Shown here: positions 50,747 to 59,573 of the stretch, piece after piece | How positions within the stretch are numbered: the stretch's first letter is position 1 | Layout: each line of letters starts with the position of its first letter | Assembly: GCA_002007745.1 (NCBI GenBank) | Contig: CP019882.1 | Coordinates: 4,030,001 to 4,094,000, forward strand | Length of the DNA stretch: 64,000 nucleotides | Origin: Mycolicibacterium litorale | Lineage (GTDB): Bacteria > Actinomycetota > Actinomycetes > Mycobacteriales > Mycobacteriaceae | Direction: 5' to 3' | Made by a program: the position numbers and the translations under genes | Notes under the pieces: generated by a model | The model's input: the letters and a program-made list of their open reading frames with translations, nothing else | What the model was told of the DNA's origin: nothing | The model's database searches: none

Positions 50747-50752
50747 CACGCA

Positions 50753-50821
50753 AACCGCGAGCAGACGCAGAATCGCACGAATCAGGCCTCGCCAGCGTGA
50801 CTCTGCGTCTGCTCAGCGGTT
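50753..50821. terminator. Long hairpin between convergent genes
   Basis: Arms AACCGCGAGCAGACGCAGA and TCTGCGTCTGCTCAGCGGTT (50753 onward and up to 50821) pair almost fully. Likely terminates the sulfide operon and the hyp/kinase operon from the other side. Confidence 0.75.
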
Positions 50822-50843
50822 GGTCCGGTCGGCGGTGGGGCCG

Positions 50844-51914
50844 CTAGACGAACGGACTGTCGCCGGCGGCGACGCGCTCTCCCAGCCCGATCAGCCGGGT
50901 CGCCGAATCATGCAGCCGCTCGCCGGCATCCCGGTGGGCGCGGCCGGCAAGATAGCGCGAGTAGGTGCCCTCGATGACGATCGCCAGCTTGAAGCACGCC
51001 ATCGCGACATACCAGTCCAGGTGCCGGGTCGGTCTGCCCCCGGCAGCGGCATAGGCGGCCACCAGCTCGGTGCGCGACGGCAGCCCGCCGAGGGCGGCCA
51101 GCTCACGCCCGGCGTTGATCGGGTCCGGATCCTGCGGCCAGCACACCAAGATCCAGCCGAGGTCCAGCAGTGGGTCACCGACGGTGCACATCTCCCAATC
51201 GACGAAGGCAGCGACCTCGGGCGCCTCCCGGCACAACAGGGTGTTGTTCAAATGCGCGTCGCCGTGCATGATGCCGGGCTCCGCATCGGGTGGCCGGTGC
51301 TGGTCGAGCCAGCGTGCGAGCCGGCCGACGTCGAGGGTCTCGGGCCGATAGCGCTCGTGCCGGTAGCTCTCCAGCAGTGCGACGAAGCTGGGCACCTGGC
51401 GGGCCAGAAACGATCCCGGCCGGTGTAACTGTTCCAACGGCCGGCCCCGCCATGGCGCCCGGTGCAGTCCGGCCAGCGCGGCGGCGTAATTGATCCCCGC
51501 CCTATAGCGGATCTGCGAATCCTGGTAGGCCGGGGCGACCTCGGTGGCCGGGTTGAAACCGTCGACGTCCTCCATCACATAGAAGACGACACCGAGGACG
51601 TCGAGATCCTCGCAGGCCGCGACGATTCGGGGGTGCGGCGCCGGGCCGCCGGCCAGAGTGCGCAGCACCGCGATCTCGCGCTGCATGGTCCGGTTGCTGT
51701 TGGGCCGCGGATGCGGAGGCGGGCGGCGCAGCACCAATCGGCGATCGTCGATGCGTAGCCGCACGACGACGTTCTGCGTGCCGCCGACCAGTGGCTCGAC
51801 TCCGCTGACCGACGAGCCGATGTTGTGCCGGCGCGCCCACGCCGACAGTGCCGCCACGGCCGTGTCGTCGAGCGTTCCGGGGGCCTCGGCCATCCGGTCG
51901 GCGGTGTTCGTCAC
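50844..51914 (-). CDS. APH/ACAD10-like phosphotransferase family protein
   Basis: 356 aa kinase-like fold: VEPLVGGTQNVVVRL (nucleotide loop), VLRRPPPHPRP, the catalytic loop GIMHGDAHLNNTLL and metal motif VDWEMCTVGDPLLDLGW. This is the aminoglycoside-phosphotransferase/acyl-CoA-dehydrogenase-linked kinase group. It starts 3 nt after the hypE stop, so it shares the hyp transcript, an unusual position for such a kinase. Substrate unknown. Confidence 0.87.
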   Translation of the reverse strand: MTNTADRMAEAPGTLDDTAVAALSAWARRHNIGSSVSGVEPLVGGTQNVVVRLRIDDRRLVLRRPPPHPRPNSNRTMQREIAVLRTLAGGPAPHPRIVAACEDLDVLGVVFYVMEDVDGFNPATEVAPAYQDSQIRYRAGINYAAALAGLHRAPWRGRPLEQLHRPGSFLARQVPSFVALLESYRHERYRPETLDVGRLARWLDQHRPPDAEPGIMHGDAHLNNTLLCREAPEVAAFVDWEMCTVGDPLLDLGWILVCWPQDPDPINAGRELAALGGLPSRTELVAAYAAAGGRPTRHLDWYVAMACFKLAIVIEGTYSRYLAGRAHRDAGERLHDSATRLIGLGERVAAGDSPFV

Positions 51915-51917
51915 CGA

Positions 51918-53132
51918 TCAGCAGATCCGCGGAAGCTGCTCGCCCAGTTCGCGTTCGATGATCCGGGTGGTGCCGAAGGCGGTGCGCCCCACCACCATGC
52001 CGGGATGCTCGGCCACCACGCGGCCGATGACCACCGCACCCGCGCCCTCGGGCCGCGACCGCATCGCCGCCAGCACCGCCTCACTGTGCGCCGGGTCGAC
52101 GAACGCGACCAGCTTGCCCTCGTTGGCCACCTGCAGCGGGTCGAGCCCGAGGAAGCTGCAGGCCGAGGACACCGTGTCGGGAATCGGGATGCGGTGTTCG
52201 TCGAGCTCGATGCCGACTCCGGCGGCGCGGGCGATCTCCACGGTCGACGCGACCAGACCGCCCCGGGTCGGATCGCGCAGCACGTGCACAGCCCCTGGGT
52301 CGTCGGGCACCGCGGCCAGCATGGCCGCGACCAGATGATGCAGCGGCGCACTGTCGGTGGTGACGGTGGTGCCGAAGTCGATGCCTTCCCGCACGCTCAT
52401 GATCGCCACGCCGTGCTCGCCGAGGTTGCCCGACACGATCACGTGGTCACCGGGGCGAGCCCGTTCGGGCCCGATGTGGATGCCGTCGGGGACCACGCCG
52501 ACACCGGCGGTGTTGACGAAAAGGCCGTCGGCACCGCCCTTTCCGACGACCTTGGTGTCGCCGGTGACGATGCCGACGCCGGCCTCGGCGGCGGCTTTGC
52601 CCATGGAGTGGGCGACGGCGCCGAGCACCTCGATCTCCAGGCCCTCCTCGATGATGAACCCGGCGGTCAGCCCCAGCGGCTGGGCGCCGCTCATCGCGAG
52701 ATCGTTGATGGTGCCGTTGACGGCCAGGTCGCCGATGTTGCCGCCCGGGAAGAACAACGGGTTGACCACGTAGGAGTCGGTGGTCAGCGCGATCCGTCCG
52801 CCGGCCACCGTCAGCAGAGCCGAATCGCGGGCCGGTCCGCCCACCGAACCGAACGCCGGCAGGAACAGGTTCTCGATCAGCTCCTCGGACAGGATGCCGC
52901 CACCACCGTGGCCGAGCACGATGCGCTTGGTCTCGCGCAGGGGCAGTGGGCACACCCAGTCGGAGGGATCAGGCAGGGTCGTTCCCCGGGTCGCTTCGCT
53001 CCTGCCCTCCGGCCTGACTCCCCGGGTCGCTTCGCTCCTGCCCTCCGGCCTGACTCCCCGGGTCGCTTCGCTCCTGCCCTCCGGCCTGACTCCCCGGGTC
53101 GCTTCGCTCCTGCCCTCCGAGACATCAGACAT
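51918..53132 (-). CDS. hypE: Hydrogenase maturation protein HypE with N-terminal repeat
   Basis: 404 aa. Core PurM-like ATPase (GHGGGGILSEELIENLFLPAFG..., LTAGFIIEEGLEIEVL, DPTRGGLVASTVEIARA) ends in PRIC, the C-terminal Cys that is carbamoylated and dehydrated to cyanide. The first ~50 residues are unusual: a 12-residue unit (VRPEGRSEATRG) repeats about four times, encoded by a 36-bp tandem repeat. ATG 53132 overlaps hypD by 8 nt. A later GTG before WVCPLPL could be the ancestral start. Confidence 0.93.
   Translation of the reverse strand: MSDVSEGRSEATRGVRPEGRSEATRGVRPEGRSEATRGVRPEGRSEATRGTTLPDPSDWVCPLPLRETKRIVLGHGGGGILSEELIENLFLPAFGSVGGPARDSALLTVAGGRIALTTDSYVVNPLFFPGGNIGDLAVNGTINDLAMSGAQPLGLTAGFIIEEGLEIEVLGAVAHSMGKAAAEAGVGIVTGDTKVVGKGGADGLFVNTAGVGVVPDGIHIGPERARPGDHVIVSGNLGEHGVAIMSVREGIDFGTTVTTDSAPLHHLVAAMLAAVPDDPGAVHVLRDPTRGGLVASTVEIARAAGVGIELDEHRIPIPDTVSSACSFLGLDPLQVANEGKLVAFVDPAHSEAVLAAMRSRPEGAGAVVIGRVVAEHPGMVVGRTAFGTTRIIERELGEQLPRIC
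52985..53119. repeat. 36-bp tandem repeat, 3.75 copies, inside hypE
   Basis: Units begin at 52985, 53021, 53057 and 53093 (last partial, 27 bp) and are nearly identical (CCCGGGTCGCTTCGCTCC...). The unit is a multiple of three, so the reading frame of hypE is kept. This is a VNTR-like minisatellite candidate. Confidence 0.95.
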
Positions 53133-54228
53133 GCGCCGAGGTCTCCAGCCGCCGGAACTGGTAGTAGGCCGCGCACGCGCCCTCGCTGGACACCATGGTG
53201 GCCCCCAGCGGTGTTCGCGGCGTGCAGCTCTTGCCGAACGCCGGGCACTCGTTGGGCTTGAGCAGGCCCTGCAGCACCTCACCGGCGTGGCACTCGGCCG
53301 ATTCCTGCACCTGCAGATGCCCGACCCCGAATTTGCGTTCGGCGTCGAACTCGGCATACCGGGGCGACAACGTCCAGCCTGATTTGGGAATCATGCCGAT
53401 GCCGCGCCATTGCCGATCGGTCACGTCGAACACGTCGGCCAGCGCCTGCTGGGCGACGGTGTTGCCGGCGTCGTTCACGGCCCGCGGATAGGCGTTGCGC
53501 AGCTCGGCCTTGCCGGACTCCAGCAGATCCACCACTTGGCGCACCCCTTCGAGCAGGTCCAGCGGCTCGAATCCGGTCACCACGATCGGGATGCCGAACT
53601 GCTCGACCAGCGGCCCGTACTCCGCGGTGCCCATCACCGTGCACACGTGCCCCGCTGCCAGGAAGCCCTGCACCCGGTTGGTCGGCGAACTCAGGATCGC
53701 CGTCATCGCCGGCGGGACCAACACGTGGGAGATCAGCACCGAGAAGTTGGTCAAGCCCAATCGCTTCGCGTGCAGCACCGACATCGCGTTGGCCGGGGCG
53801 GTGGTCTCGAAGCCGACACCGAAGAACACCACCTCTTTGTCCGGGTTGTCCGCGGCTACCCGGGTGGCATCCAGCGGGGAGTAGACGATTCGCACGTCAC
53901 CGCCGCGCGCCCGCACGCTGAACAGGTCATGGCGGCTGCCGGGAACGCGCAGCATGTCGCCGAACGAACAGAAGATCACGTCCTGGCGGGCCGCGATCTC
54001 CAGTGCCCGGTCGATCATCTCCAGCGGGGTGACGCACACCGGGCAGCCGGGGCCGTGGATGAACTCGACGGCACCGTCGAGCAACTGGTCGATACCGTTG
54101 CGGATGATCGAATGCGTCTGCCCGCCACAGACTTCCATGATCGTCCAGGTCCGGGTGGCGCGCCGCTGAATCGCATCGACCAGGGCCTTGGCCGCCACCG
54201 GATCGCGGAATTCGTCGAGGTACTTCAT
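53125..54228 (-). CDS. hypD: Hydrogenase maturation protein HypD
   Basis: 367 aa. Hallmarks: MEVCGGQTHSIIRNG, IHGPGCPVCVTPLEMID, CSFGDMLRVPGS, VVFFGVGFETTAPA and the [4Fe-4S] cysteine-rich C-terminus (ESAECHAGEVLQGLLKPNECPAFGKSCTP...). Scaffold for Fe(CN)2CO assembly with HypC. ATG 54228 overlaps hypC by 4 nt. Confidence 0.97.
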   Translation of the reverse strand: MKYLDEFRDPVAAKALVDAIQRRATRTWTIMEVCGGQTHSIIRNGIDQLLDGAVEFIHGPGCPVCVTPLEMIDRALEIAARQDVIFCSFGDMLRVPGSRHDLFSVRARGGDVRIVYSPLDATRVAADNPDKEVVFFGVGFETTAPANAMSVLHAKRLGLTNFSVLISHVLVPPAMTAILSSPTNRVQGFLAAGHVCTVMGTAEYGPLVEQFGIPIVVTGFEPLDLLEGVRQVVDLLESGKAELRNAYPRAVNDAGNTVAQQALADVFDVTDRQWRGIGMIPKSGWTLSPRYAEFDAERKFGVGHLQVQESAECHAGEVLQGLLKPNECPAFGKSCTPRTPLGATMVSSEGACAAYYQFRRLETSAHV

Positions 54229-54500
54229 GCCGGTTCCCTCCTACCCTGCCCCTCGGTGCCGCCCAATTCCTCCTCGAGCACACCGAGATCCTCGAACATC
54301 TTCAACGTCTCGTTGGCCGAGGCTTCGTCGAGCCGGGTGATCGCGAAACCCGCATGAACGATCGTGTATTCGCCGATTTCCATGTCGGGCAGGTAGGCCA
54401 GGCACACGGTTTTGGTGGTGCCGCCGAAGTCGACGGTCGACATCCGGGTCCCCGCCTCCTCCCAAATCTCGATCACCTTGCCGGGGATTCCGAGGCACAT
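54225..54500 (-). CDS. hypC: Hydrogenase maturation chaperone HypC
   Basis: 91 aa starting MCLGIPGKVIEI with the essential Cys2. Carries the Fe ligand set from HypD to the large subunit. Overlaps both hypF (28 nt) and hypD (4 nt). Confidence 0.96.
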   Translation of the reverse strand: MCLGIPGKVIEIWEEAGTRMSTVDFGGTTKTVCLAYLPDMEIGEYTIVHAGFAITRLDEASANETLKMFEDLGVLEEELGGTEGQGRREPA

Positions 54501-56814
54501 ACGCCGTTCCTTTCCGATCCAGCCGCCGGGTCCGCGTTGGCCAGCATCGCGGCGGCAATGGTGGCCTGGCCCAGAGCGAGGCCACCGTCATTACAGGGCA
54601 CAATACGGTGACTGAGGACCTCGAAGCCACGTTCGGCGAGGGTGCACCGAAGTCCCTGCAGCAGAAGATGGTTGGCGAACACGCCGCCGGTGAGCCCGAT
54701 GACGCCGATGCCGGCGACCCGGGCGCATCCGGTGGCGGCCTGGGCGGTGGCGCGCACGACCGCGGCGTGGAAGCCGGCGGCCAGGTCGGCGATCGGGGTG
54801 CCGCGGCGCAACCCGTCGACGATGCCGCGGATCGCCGGTGCCGGATCCAGCACCCCGTCGGCGACGGCGAAGTCCAGCGGTGCCGGGTCCGCGCCCCGCG
54901 CCAGGTGTTCGAGCTCGACGGCCGCCTGGCCTTCGTAACTGACTTCCTGGCATACCCCGAGCAGGCTGGCCACCGCGTCGAAGAGCCGGCCCATGCTGGT
55001 GGTCGGCACACACCCCAGCCCGCGCGGGATCTGCTGGCCCAGGATGTGCAGCGCGTTCTCGCCGAGCGCCGCGACCGGCGGCAGGTCGGCGGCCCACGCC
55101 ACGCCGCTGCGCCACATCAGGTCCAGCGCGATGCGGGCGGGCTGGCGCACCGCACCGTCGCCGCCGGGGAGCGCGAACGGGCCAAGGTGACCGACCCTGG
55201 TGAACCGCGCGGGGTCAGTGACGGCCAACAGTTCGCCGCCCCAGATGGTGCCGTCGGTGCCGTAGCCGGTGCCGTCGTAGGTCACGGCGATGACGGGGGT
55301 GTCCAGCCGGTGATGTTCGGCCAGCAGTGCGACGGCGTGGGCGTGGTGGTGTTGCACGGCGACGACCGGGCGCCCCGCGGCGTGGCGCTGTGCCCAGGCG
55401 GTGGTGGCGTAGCCGGGGTGCAGGTCGCGGACGATCACGTCGGGGCGGCGGTCGGTCATGAACGCCAGATGCTCGAAGGAGGCCGCGAAACAGCTCTGCG
55501 TGCGGGGGTCTGCCATGTCGCCGAGGTGGGCGGACAGGTGGGCGTGCCCGGCCCCGCCGTCGGCGCGACCCATCAGGCAGAACGTGGTCTTCAGGTCTCC
55601 CCGGTGGCGAGGATGACAGCGTCGGTCCGGGGTCCGGGCACCGTGACCGGAAGGGGCGCGTATCCGCGCGAGCGGCGCAGCGGCAGCTGATCGCCCTGGT
55701 CGTCGATGGTGAGGACGGAGTCCTCGCAGGGCACGTGGATGGGCCGGTCGTGGCTGAGCACCGCGTCGGCGAGACCGTCGATCCAGGACAGGTCGTCGTC
55801 GCGGAACACGATGGGCGAACCGCCCTGGTTGGCCGAGGTCAGTACCAGCGGGAGGGGTCCCAGCCGGTCGAACAGCTGGTGGTGCACCGGCGAGTAGGCC
55901 AGCATGACGCCCAGATCGCGCAGCCCGGGGGCCACCTCGTCGGCCACCGGGCCGCGACGGCGCGGTGCGAGCACGATCGGGGCGGCCGGTGACGTCAGAG
56001 CCGCCGCTACCGCGGAGTCGACGACGACGATCTCGGCGGCGGCGGCCAGGTCGGCGACCATCAGCGCGAACGGTTTGGCCGGGCGGGTCTTGCGCCGCCG
56101 CAACTCGGCGACGACGGTGGCGTCGTCGGCACGACAGGCCAGGTGAAAGCCACCGATGCCTTTCACCGCGACGACCAGCCCGGCCCGCAGCGCGGCCGCT
56201 GCCGCCCCGATCGGGTCGTCCGTCTCGGCCGGCCCGGCACCGGGCCGCCAGCTCAGCCGGGGGCCGCAGTCCGGACACGCGATGGTCTGGGCGTGGTAGC
56301 GACGGTCGAGCGGGTCGTGGTACTCGGTGGCGCACGCCGCGCACATCGGGAAGCCGGCCATCGTGGTGGCCGGCCGGTCATAGGGCAGATCGGTGATGAC
56401 GGTGTAGCGCGGTCCGCAGTTGGTGCAGGTGATGAACGGGTGGCCGTATCGCCGGTCGGCGGGATCACGCATCTCGCGCAGGCAGTCCTGACACACCGCG
56501 ATGTCAGGCGGGACCAGGGTGCGAGAGTCATCGCCGTCGCGGCTGGCGATGATCTCAAAAATGTTGTCCCCGTTCGGCTCCAGTCGCCGGCTCCGCAGAG
56601 TGTCGATACGGGCCATCGGCGGCGGCCGGTGCCGCAGAGCGGCGATCGCGGCCTCCACCGCCACGGCCGGCCCCTCCAGCTCACAGTGAACCGACCCGGC
56701 GTCGTTGTACACGAAGCCACCGAGTGCGAACTCGGCGGCGATCCGTGCGACCGCCGGGCGGAACCCGACGCCCTGCACCACACCGGTGATGTCGAGGCGC
56801 ACCCGCACGTTCAT
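54473..56814 (-). pseudogene. hypF: Carbamoyltransferase HypF, disrupted by a single-base frameshift
   Basis: N-terminal part from ATG 56814: acylphosphatase domain (VRLDITGVVQGVGFRP), zinc fingers (CQDCLREM, CTNCGPRY, CAACATEYH, CPDCGP) and YrdC-like domain. The C-terminal Kae1-like carbamoyltransferase (HHHAHAVALLAEH, TYDGTGYGTDGTIWGGE, GLTGGVFANHLLLQGL) continues in another frame. The break is in the G4/C4 run 55599-55602; one extra base gives ATGGDLKTTFC and a full-length protein of about 780 aa. Either an assembly error or a lesion that would abolish CN ligand synthesis. Confidence 0.88.
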
Positions 56815-57030
56815 GGTGTCGCCCTCGCCTTCAGCCCGGCAGGCACAGGGGTAGAAAGGTGCTCATGAACCTCCTGAGCAAAGACGGCCACCCGCGTCGG
56901 GGGCTGTCCGCACGGGTAGATGGCAACCACGCTAGTCCCGCACCGCTATGACCACAATCACAATTTCGCACCGAAACTCTGCGTTTTTCCGCCCGGAATC
57001 GGCCCGGCCGCATCCAGGGTGCGCTGTAGG

Positions 57031-57044
57031 GTGCAGGCCTGCAC
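57031..57044. promoter_or_regulatory. Perfect palindrome upstream of hypA
   Basis: GTGCAGGCCTGCAC lies 29 bp before the hypA GTG, in the 259-bp region between divergent hypF and hypA. Candidate operator for the hydrogenase locus. Confidence 0.45.
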
Positions 57045-57073
57045 GATCCGGACGTGGATGAGAGGGGCCGCCG

Positions 57074-57409
57074 GTGCATGAACTGTCCCTCTGCCAGGCG
57101 ATCGCCGGGGTGGTCAAGCCCTACGCCGCCGGCCGCCGCGTGGACGTGGTTCGGGTTCAGGTTGGGGCGTTGCGGCAGGTCGTGCCGGAGTCATTGTCGT
57201 TCTGCTGGAGCCTGGTCCGCGACCACGAGAGCATGCCCGAGGCCGAGCTGGAGCTCGAGCTCGTCGCCGCGGAGGTGAAGTGCCGCAGCTGCGGACAGCA
57301 ATCAGAGATCACGTCCCGATGGTCGGTGTGTTGTCCTCAGTGCGAGAGTGGCGACGTGGACGTGGTGCACGGCAACGAGTTCCTGGTCACCTCGTTGGAC
57401 GTGACGTAA
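57074..57409 (+). CDS. hypA: Nickel metallochaperone HypA
   Basis: 111 aa from GTG 57074 (reads MHELSLCQAI), with Ni-binding His2-Glu3. Zinc site CRSC...CPQC. Delivers nickel to the hydrogenase large subunit with HypB. Confidence 0.96.
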   Translation: MHELSLCQAIAGVVKPYAAGRRVDVVRVQVGALRQVVPESLSFCWSLVRDHESMPEAELELELVAAEVKCRSCGQQSEITSRWSVCCPQCESGDVDVVHGNEFLVTSLDVT

Positions 57410-57431
57410 GCGGAGGCGAAAGGTAGTCAAC

Positions 57432-58235
57432 ATGGGTCGGTTTCATCGCCACGACGACGGCACCTCACACAGCCATGACCATGACCATCCGCATGACCAT
57501 CCGCATGACCATCCGCGCGATCATCCGCACGATCATGGCGACCACAGCGGTTACGCCACCGGATCCCAACGCATCGAGGTCCTCGAGGCGATCTTCAGCG
57601 AGAACGACACCAGGGCCGACATCAACCGGGCGGCTTTCGAGGCCAACGGGATCCGGGCGCTGAACCTGATGAGCTCACCGGGCTCCGGAAAGACCACGGT
57701 GCTGGGCGCCACGCTCGACGAGTTGGCCGGTGACCTGGCGGTGGGCGTCATCGAGGGCGATATCGCCACCGACCTCGACGCCGCCAAACTCGGCGGGCGC
57801 GGTGCCCAGATCTCGCTGCTCAATACCAACAACGGGTTCGGTGGCGAATGCCACCTCGACGCCCCGATGGTCAACCGGGCGTTGCAGGGCCTCGACCTCG
57901 CCGCGCTGGATCTGGTGATCATCGAGAATGTCGGGAACCTGGTGTGCCCGGCCGAGTTCGACGTCGGCGAGCATGCCAAGGCGATGGTGTACTCGGTGAC
58001 CGAGGGCGAGGACAAGCCGCTGAAGTATCCGGTGATGTTCCGGTCGGTGGACGTGGTGCTGCTCAACAAGATCGACCTGGTGCCCTACCTCGACGCCGAC
58101 GTCGACACCTACGTGGCGCGGGTTCGCGAGGTGAACCCGACGGCAACCATCCTGCCGGTGAGTGCGCGCACCGGCGAAGGCATGCCCGCGTGGTTCGAAT
58201 GGCTGCGCGAGTTCGCCTCGACGACACAGGACTGA
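57432..58235 (+). CDS. hypB: Nickel-inserting GTPase HypB with His-rich N-terminus
   Basis: 267 aa. Residues ~7-40 are His/Asp-rich (SHSHDHDHPHDHPHDHP...), a Ni-storage segment. G-domain: SSPGSGKTT (P-loop), IEGDIATDLDA, NKIDLVPY. The His tract is encoded by 12-bp tandem repeats. Hydrolyses GTP to load nickel. Confidence 0.97.
   Translation: MGRFHRHDDGTSHSHDHDHPHDHPHDHPRDHPHDHGDHSGYATGSQRIEVLEAIFSENDTRADINRAAFEANGIRALNLMSSPGSGKTTVLGATLDELAGDLAVGVIEGDIATDLDAAKLGGRGAQISLLNTNNGFGGECHLDAPMVNRALQGLDLAALDLVIIENVGNLVCPAEFDVGEHAKAMVYSVTEGEDKPLKYPVMFRSVDVVLLNKIDLVPYLDADVDTYVARVREVNPTATILPVSARTGEGMPAWFEWLREFASTTQD
57481..57540 (+). repeat. 12-bp tandem repeat encoding the HypB His tract
   Basis: Five units of 12 bp; the first three (57481-57516) are identical (ATGACCATCCGC), the last two diverged. 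Each encodes a four-residue His/Asp step. Confidence 0.9.
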
Positions 58236-58342
58236 CCGCCGCGCGCAGTCGAAATTGACGCGCGGGCACACCATTTCGCGTTGACCGCTGAGTTCGGTCT
58301 ATCAGGTTCCGGACCGCGCCGTCTGCGTTTTCGCCAAGCAGG

Positions 58343-58381
58343 CGGTCAACCAGCCGGTCAACCAGCCGGTCAACCGTTGAC
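58343..58381 (+). repeat. 12-bp direct repeats ending in an inverted repeat upstream of hhyS
   Basis: CGGTCAACCAGC occurs at 58343 and 58355, with a third partial copy at 58367. The last GTCAAC forms GTCAAC-C-GTTGAC (58369-58381). Located ~110-145 bp before the hhyS start in the 253-bp hypB-hhyS gap, which otherwise shows no gene. Confidence 0.7.
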
Positions 58382-58488
58382 AACACCTGAAGCCGGGAGT
58401 AGACCCAGAACCAGCGCCGCGCAAGAGGGCCGACGGTCGACTCCGGCGGCGCCAGGGGCGGTGCGCTCCGCCCCGGGAAGCTGCCAAC

Positions 58489-59544
58489 ATGCCGACGGAA
58501 GCAGCAGTCAAAGCGGAAGAAACACTGATCCATGTTCTGTGGATCAATGCAGGCCTCAGTTGCGATGGTGATTCGGTGGCGTTGACTGCCGCCACCCAAC
58601 CCAGTGTCGAGGAGATCGCCCTCGGTGCCCTACCCGGACTGCCGAGAGTCGCGGTGCACTGGCCGCTGATCGATTTCGAGTGCGGACCTAACGGGGGCGC
58701 CGACGATTTCCTGGAATGGTTCTTCAGAGCCGACCGTGGCGAGTTGGAGCCGTTCGTGCTCGTCGTCGAAGGTTCGATCCCCAACGAGGCGTTGCACACC
58801 GAGGGGTATTGGTGCGGGTTCGGCAACAACCCGGCCACCGGCCAGCCGATGACCACCAGCGAATGGCTCGACCGGCTGGCGCCCAAGGCCACCGCGGTCG
58901 TGGCGGTCGGCACCTGTGCCACCTACGGCGGCATCCATGCGATGGCCGGCAACCCCACCGGCGCCATGGGTGTCCCGGACTATCTGGGCTGGGAGTGGAA
59001 GAGCAAGGCCGGTATCCCCATCGTGTGCGTGCCCGGCTGTCCGATCCACCCGGACAATCTGTCCGAGACCCTGACCTACCTGCTCTATATGGCCACCGGC
59101 CAAGCCCCGATGATCCCACTCGACGACGCCCTCCGTCCGCAGTGGTTGTTCGGCAAGACCGTGCATGAGGGCTGCGACCGGGCCGGCTACTACGAGCAGG
59201 GCGACTTCGCAGAAGAGTACGGCTCGCCCAAGTGCATCGTCAAGCTTGGCTGTTGGGGTCCAGTCGTGAAATGCAATGTGCCCAAACGTGGTTGGATCAA
59301 CGGTGTCGGCGGCTGCCCGAACGTCGGCGGCATCTGCATCGGCTGCACGATGCCGGGATTCCCGGACAAGTTCATGCCGTTCATGGACGAACCACCCGGC
59401 GGGAAACTGTCCACCGCCGCCTCCGGGCTCTACGGGTCGGTGATCCGCAACCTGCGCGAGATCACCGGCCGCACCGTCGACAAGGAGCCGCGCTGGCGGC
59501 ACAAAGGCAAAGAACTCACCACCGGCGCGCGGCGCACCTGGTAG
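58489..59544 (+). CDS. hhyS: Group 1h [NiFe] hydrogenase small subunit
   Basis: 351 aa. Cysteine segments for three Fe-S clusters are present (GTCATYGGI, VPGCPIHPDN, HEGCDRAGYYEQGDF, CIVKLGCWGPVVKCNVPKRGW, GGCPNVGGICIGCTMPGFPDK). At the proximal site Cys25 is followed by Asp28 where most families have Cys, the 3Cys1Asp arrangement of group 1h (actinobacterial) enzymes. No Tat signal and no C-terminal anchor helix, so cytosolic or peripheral. Oxidises H2, probably down to atmospheric levels. Confidence 0.95.
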   Translation: MPTEAAVKAEETLIHVLWINAGLSCDGDSVALTAATQPSVEEIALGALPGLPRVAVHWPLIDFECGPNGGADDFLEWFFRADRGELEPFVLVVEGSIPNEALHTEGYWCGFGNNPATGQPMTTSEWLDRLAPKATAVVAVGTCATYGGIHAMAGNPTGAMGVPDYLGWEWKSKAGIPIVCVPGCPIHPDNLSETLTYLLYMATGQAPMIPLDDALRPQWLFGKTVHEGCDRAGYYEQGDFAEEYGSPKCIVKLGCWGPVVKCNVPKRGWINGVGGCPNVGGICIGCTMPGFPDKFMPFMDEPPGGKLSTAASGLYGSVIRNLREITGRTVDKEPRWRHKGKELTTGARRTW

Positions 59545-59573
59545 CACCGGAACAATCGAAGGCGAACTTTTCG

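Noticed and set aside
52985..53119. The hypE repeat as a CRISPR array
   Set aside because: Units are contiguous with no variable spacers and keep the reading frame; it is a tandem repeat.
53133..53357. Upstream extension of hypE
   Set aside because: Falls inside the hypD coding region in another frame with Cys/Arg/Ser-rich nonsense composition.
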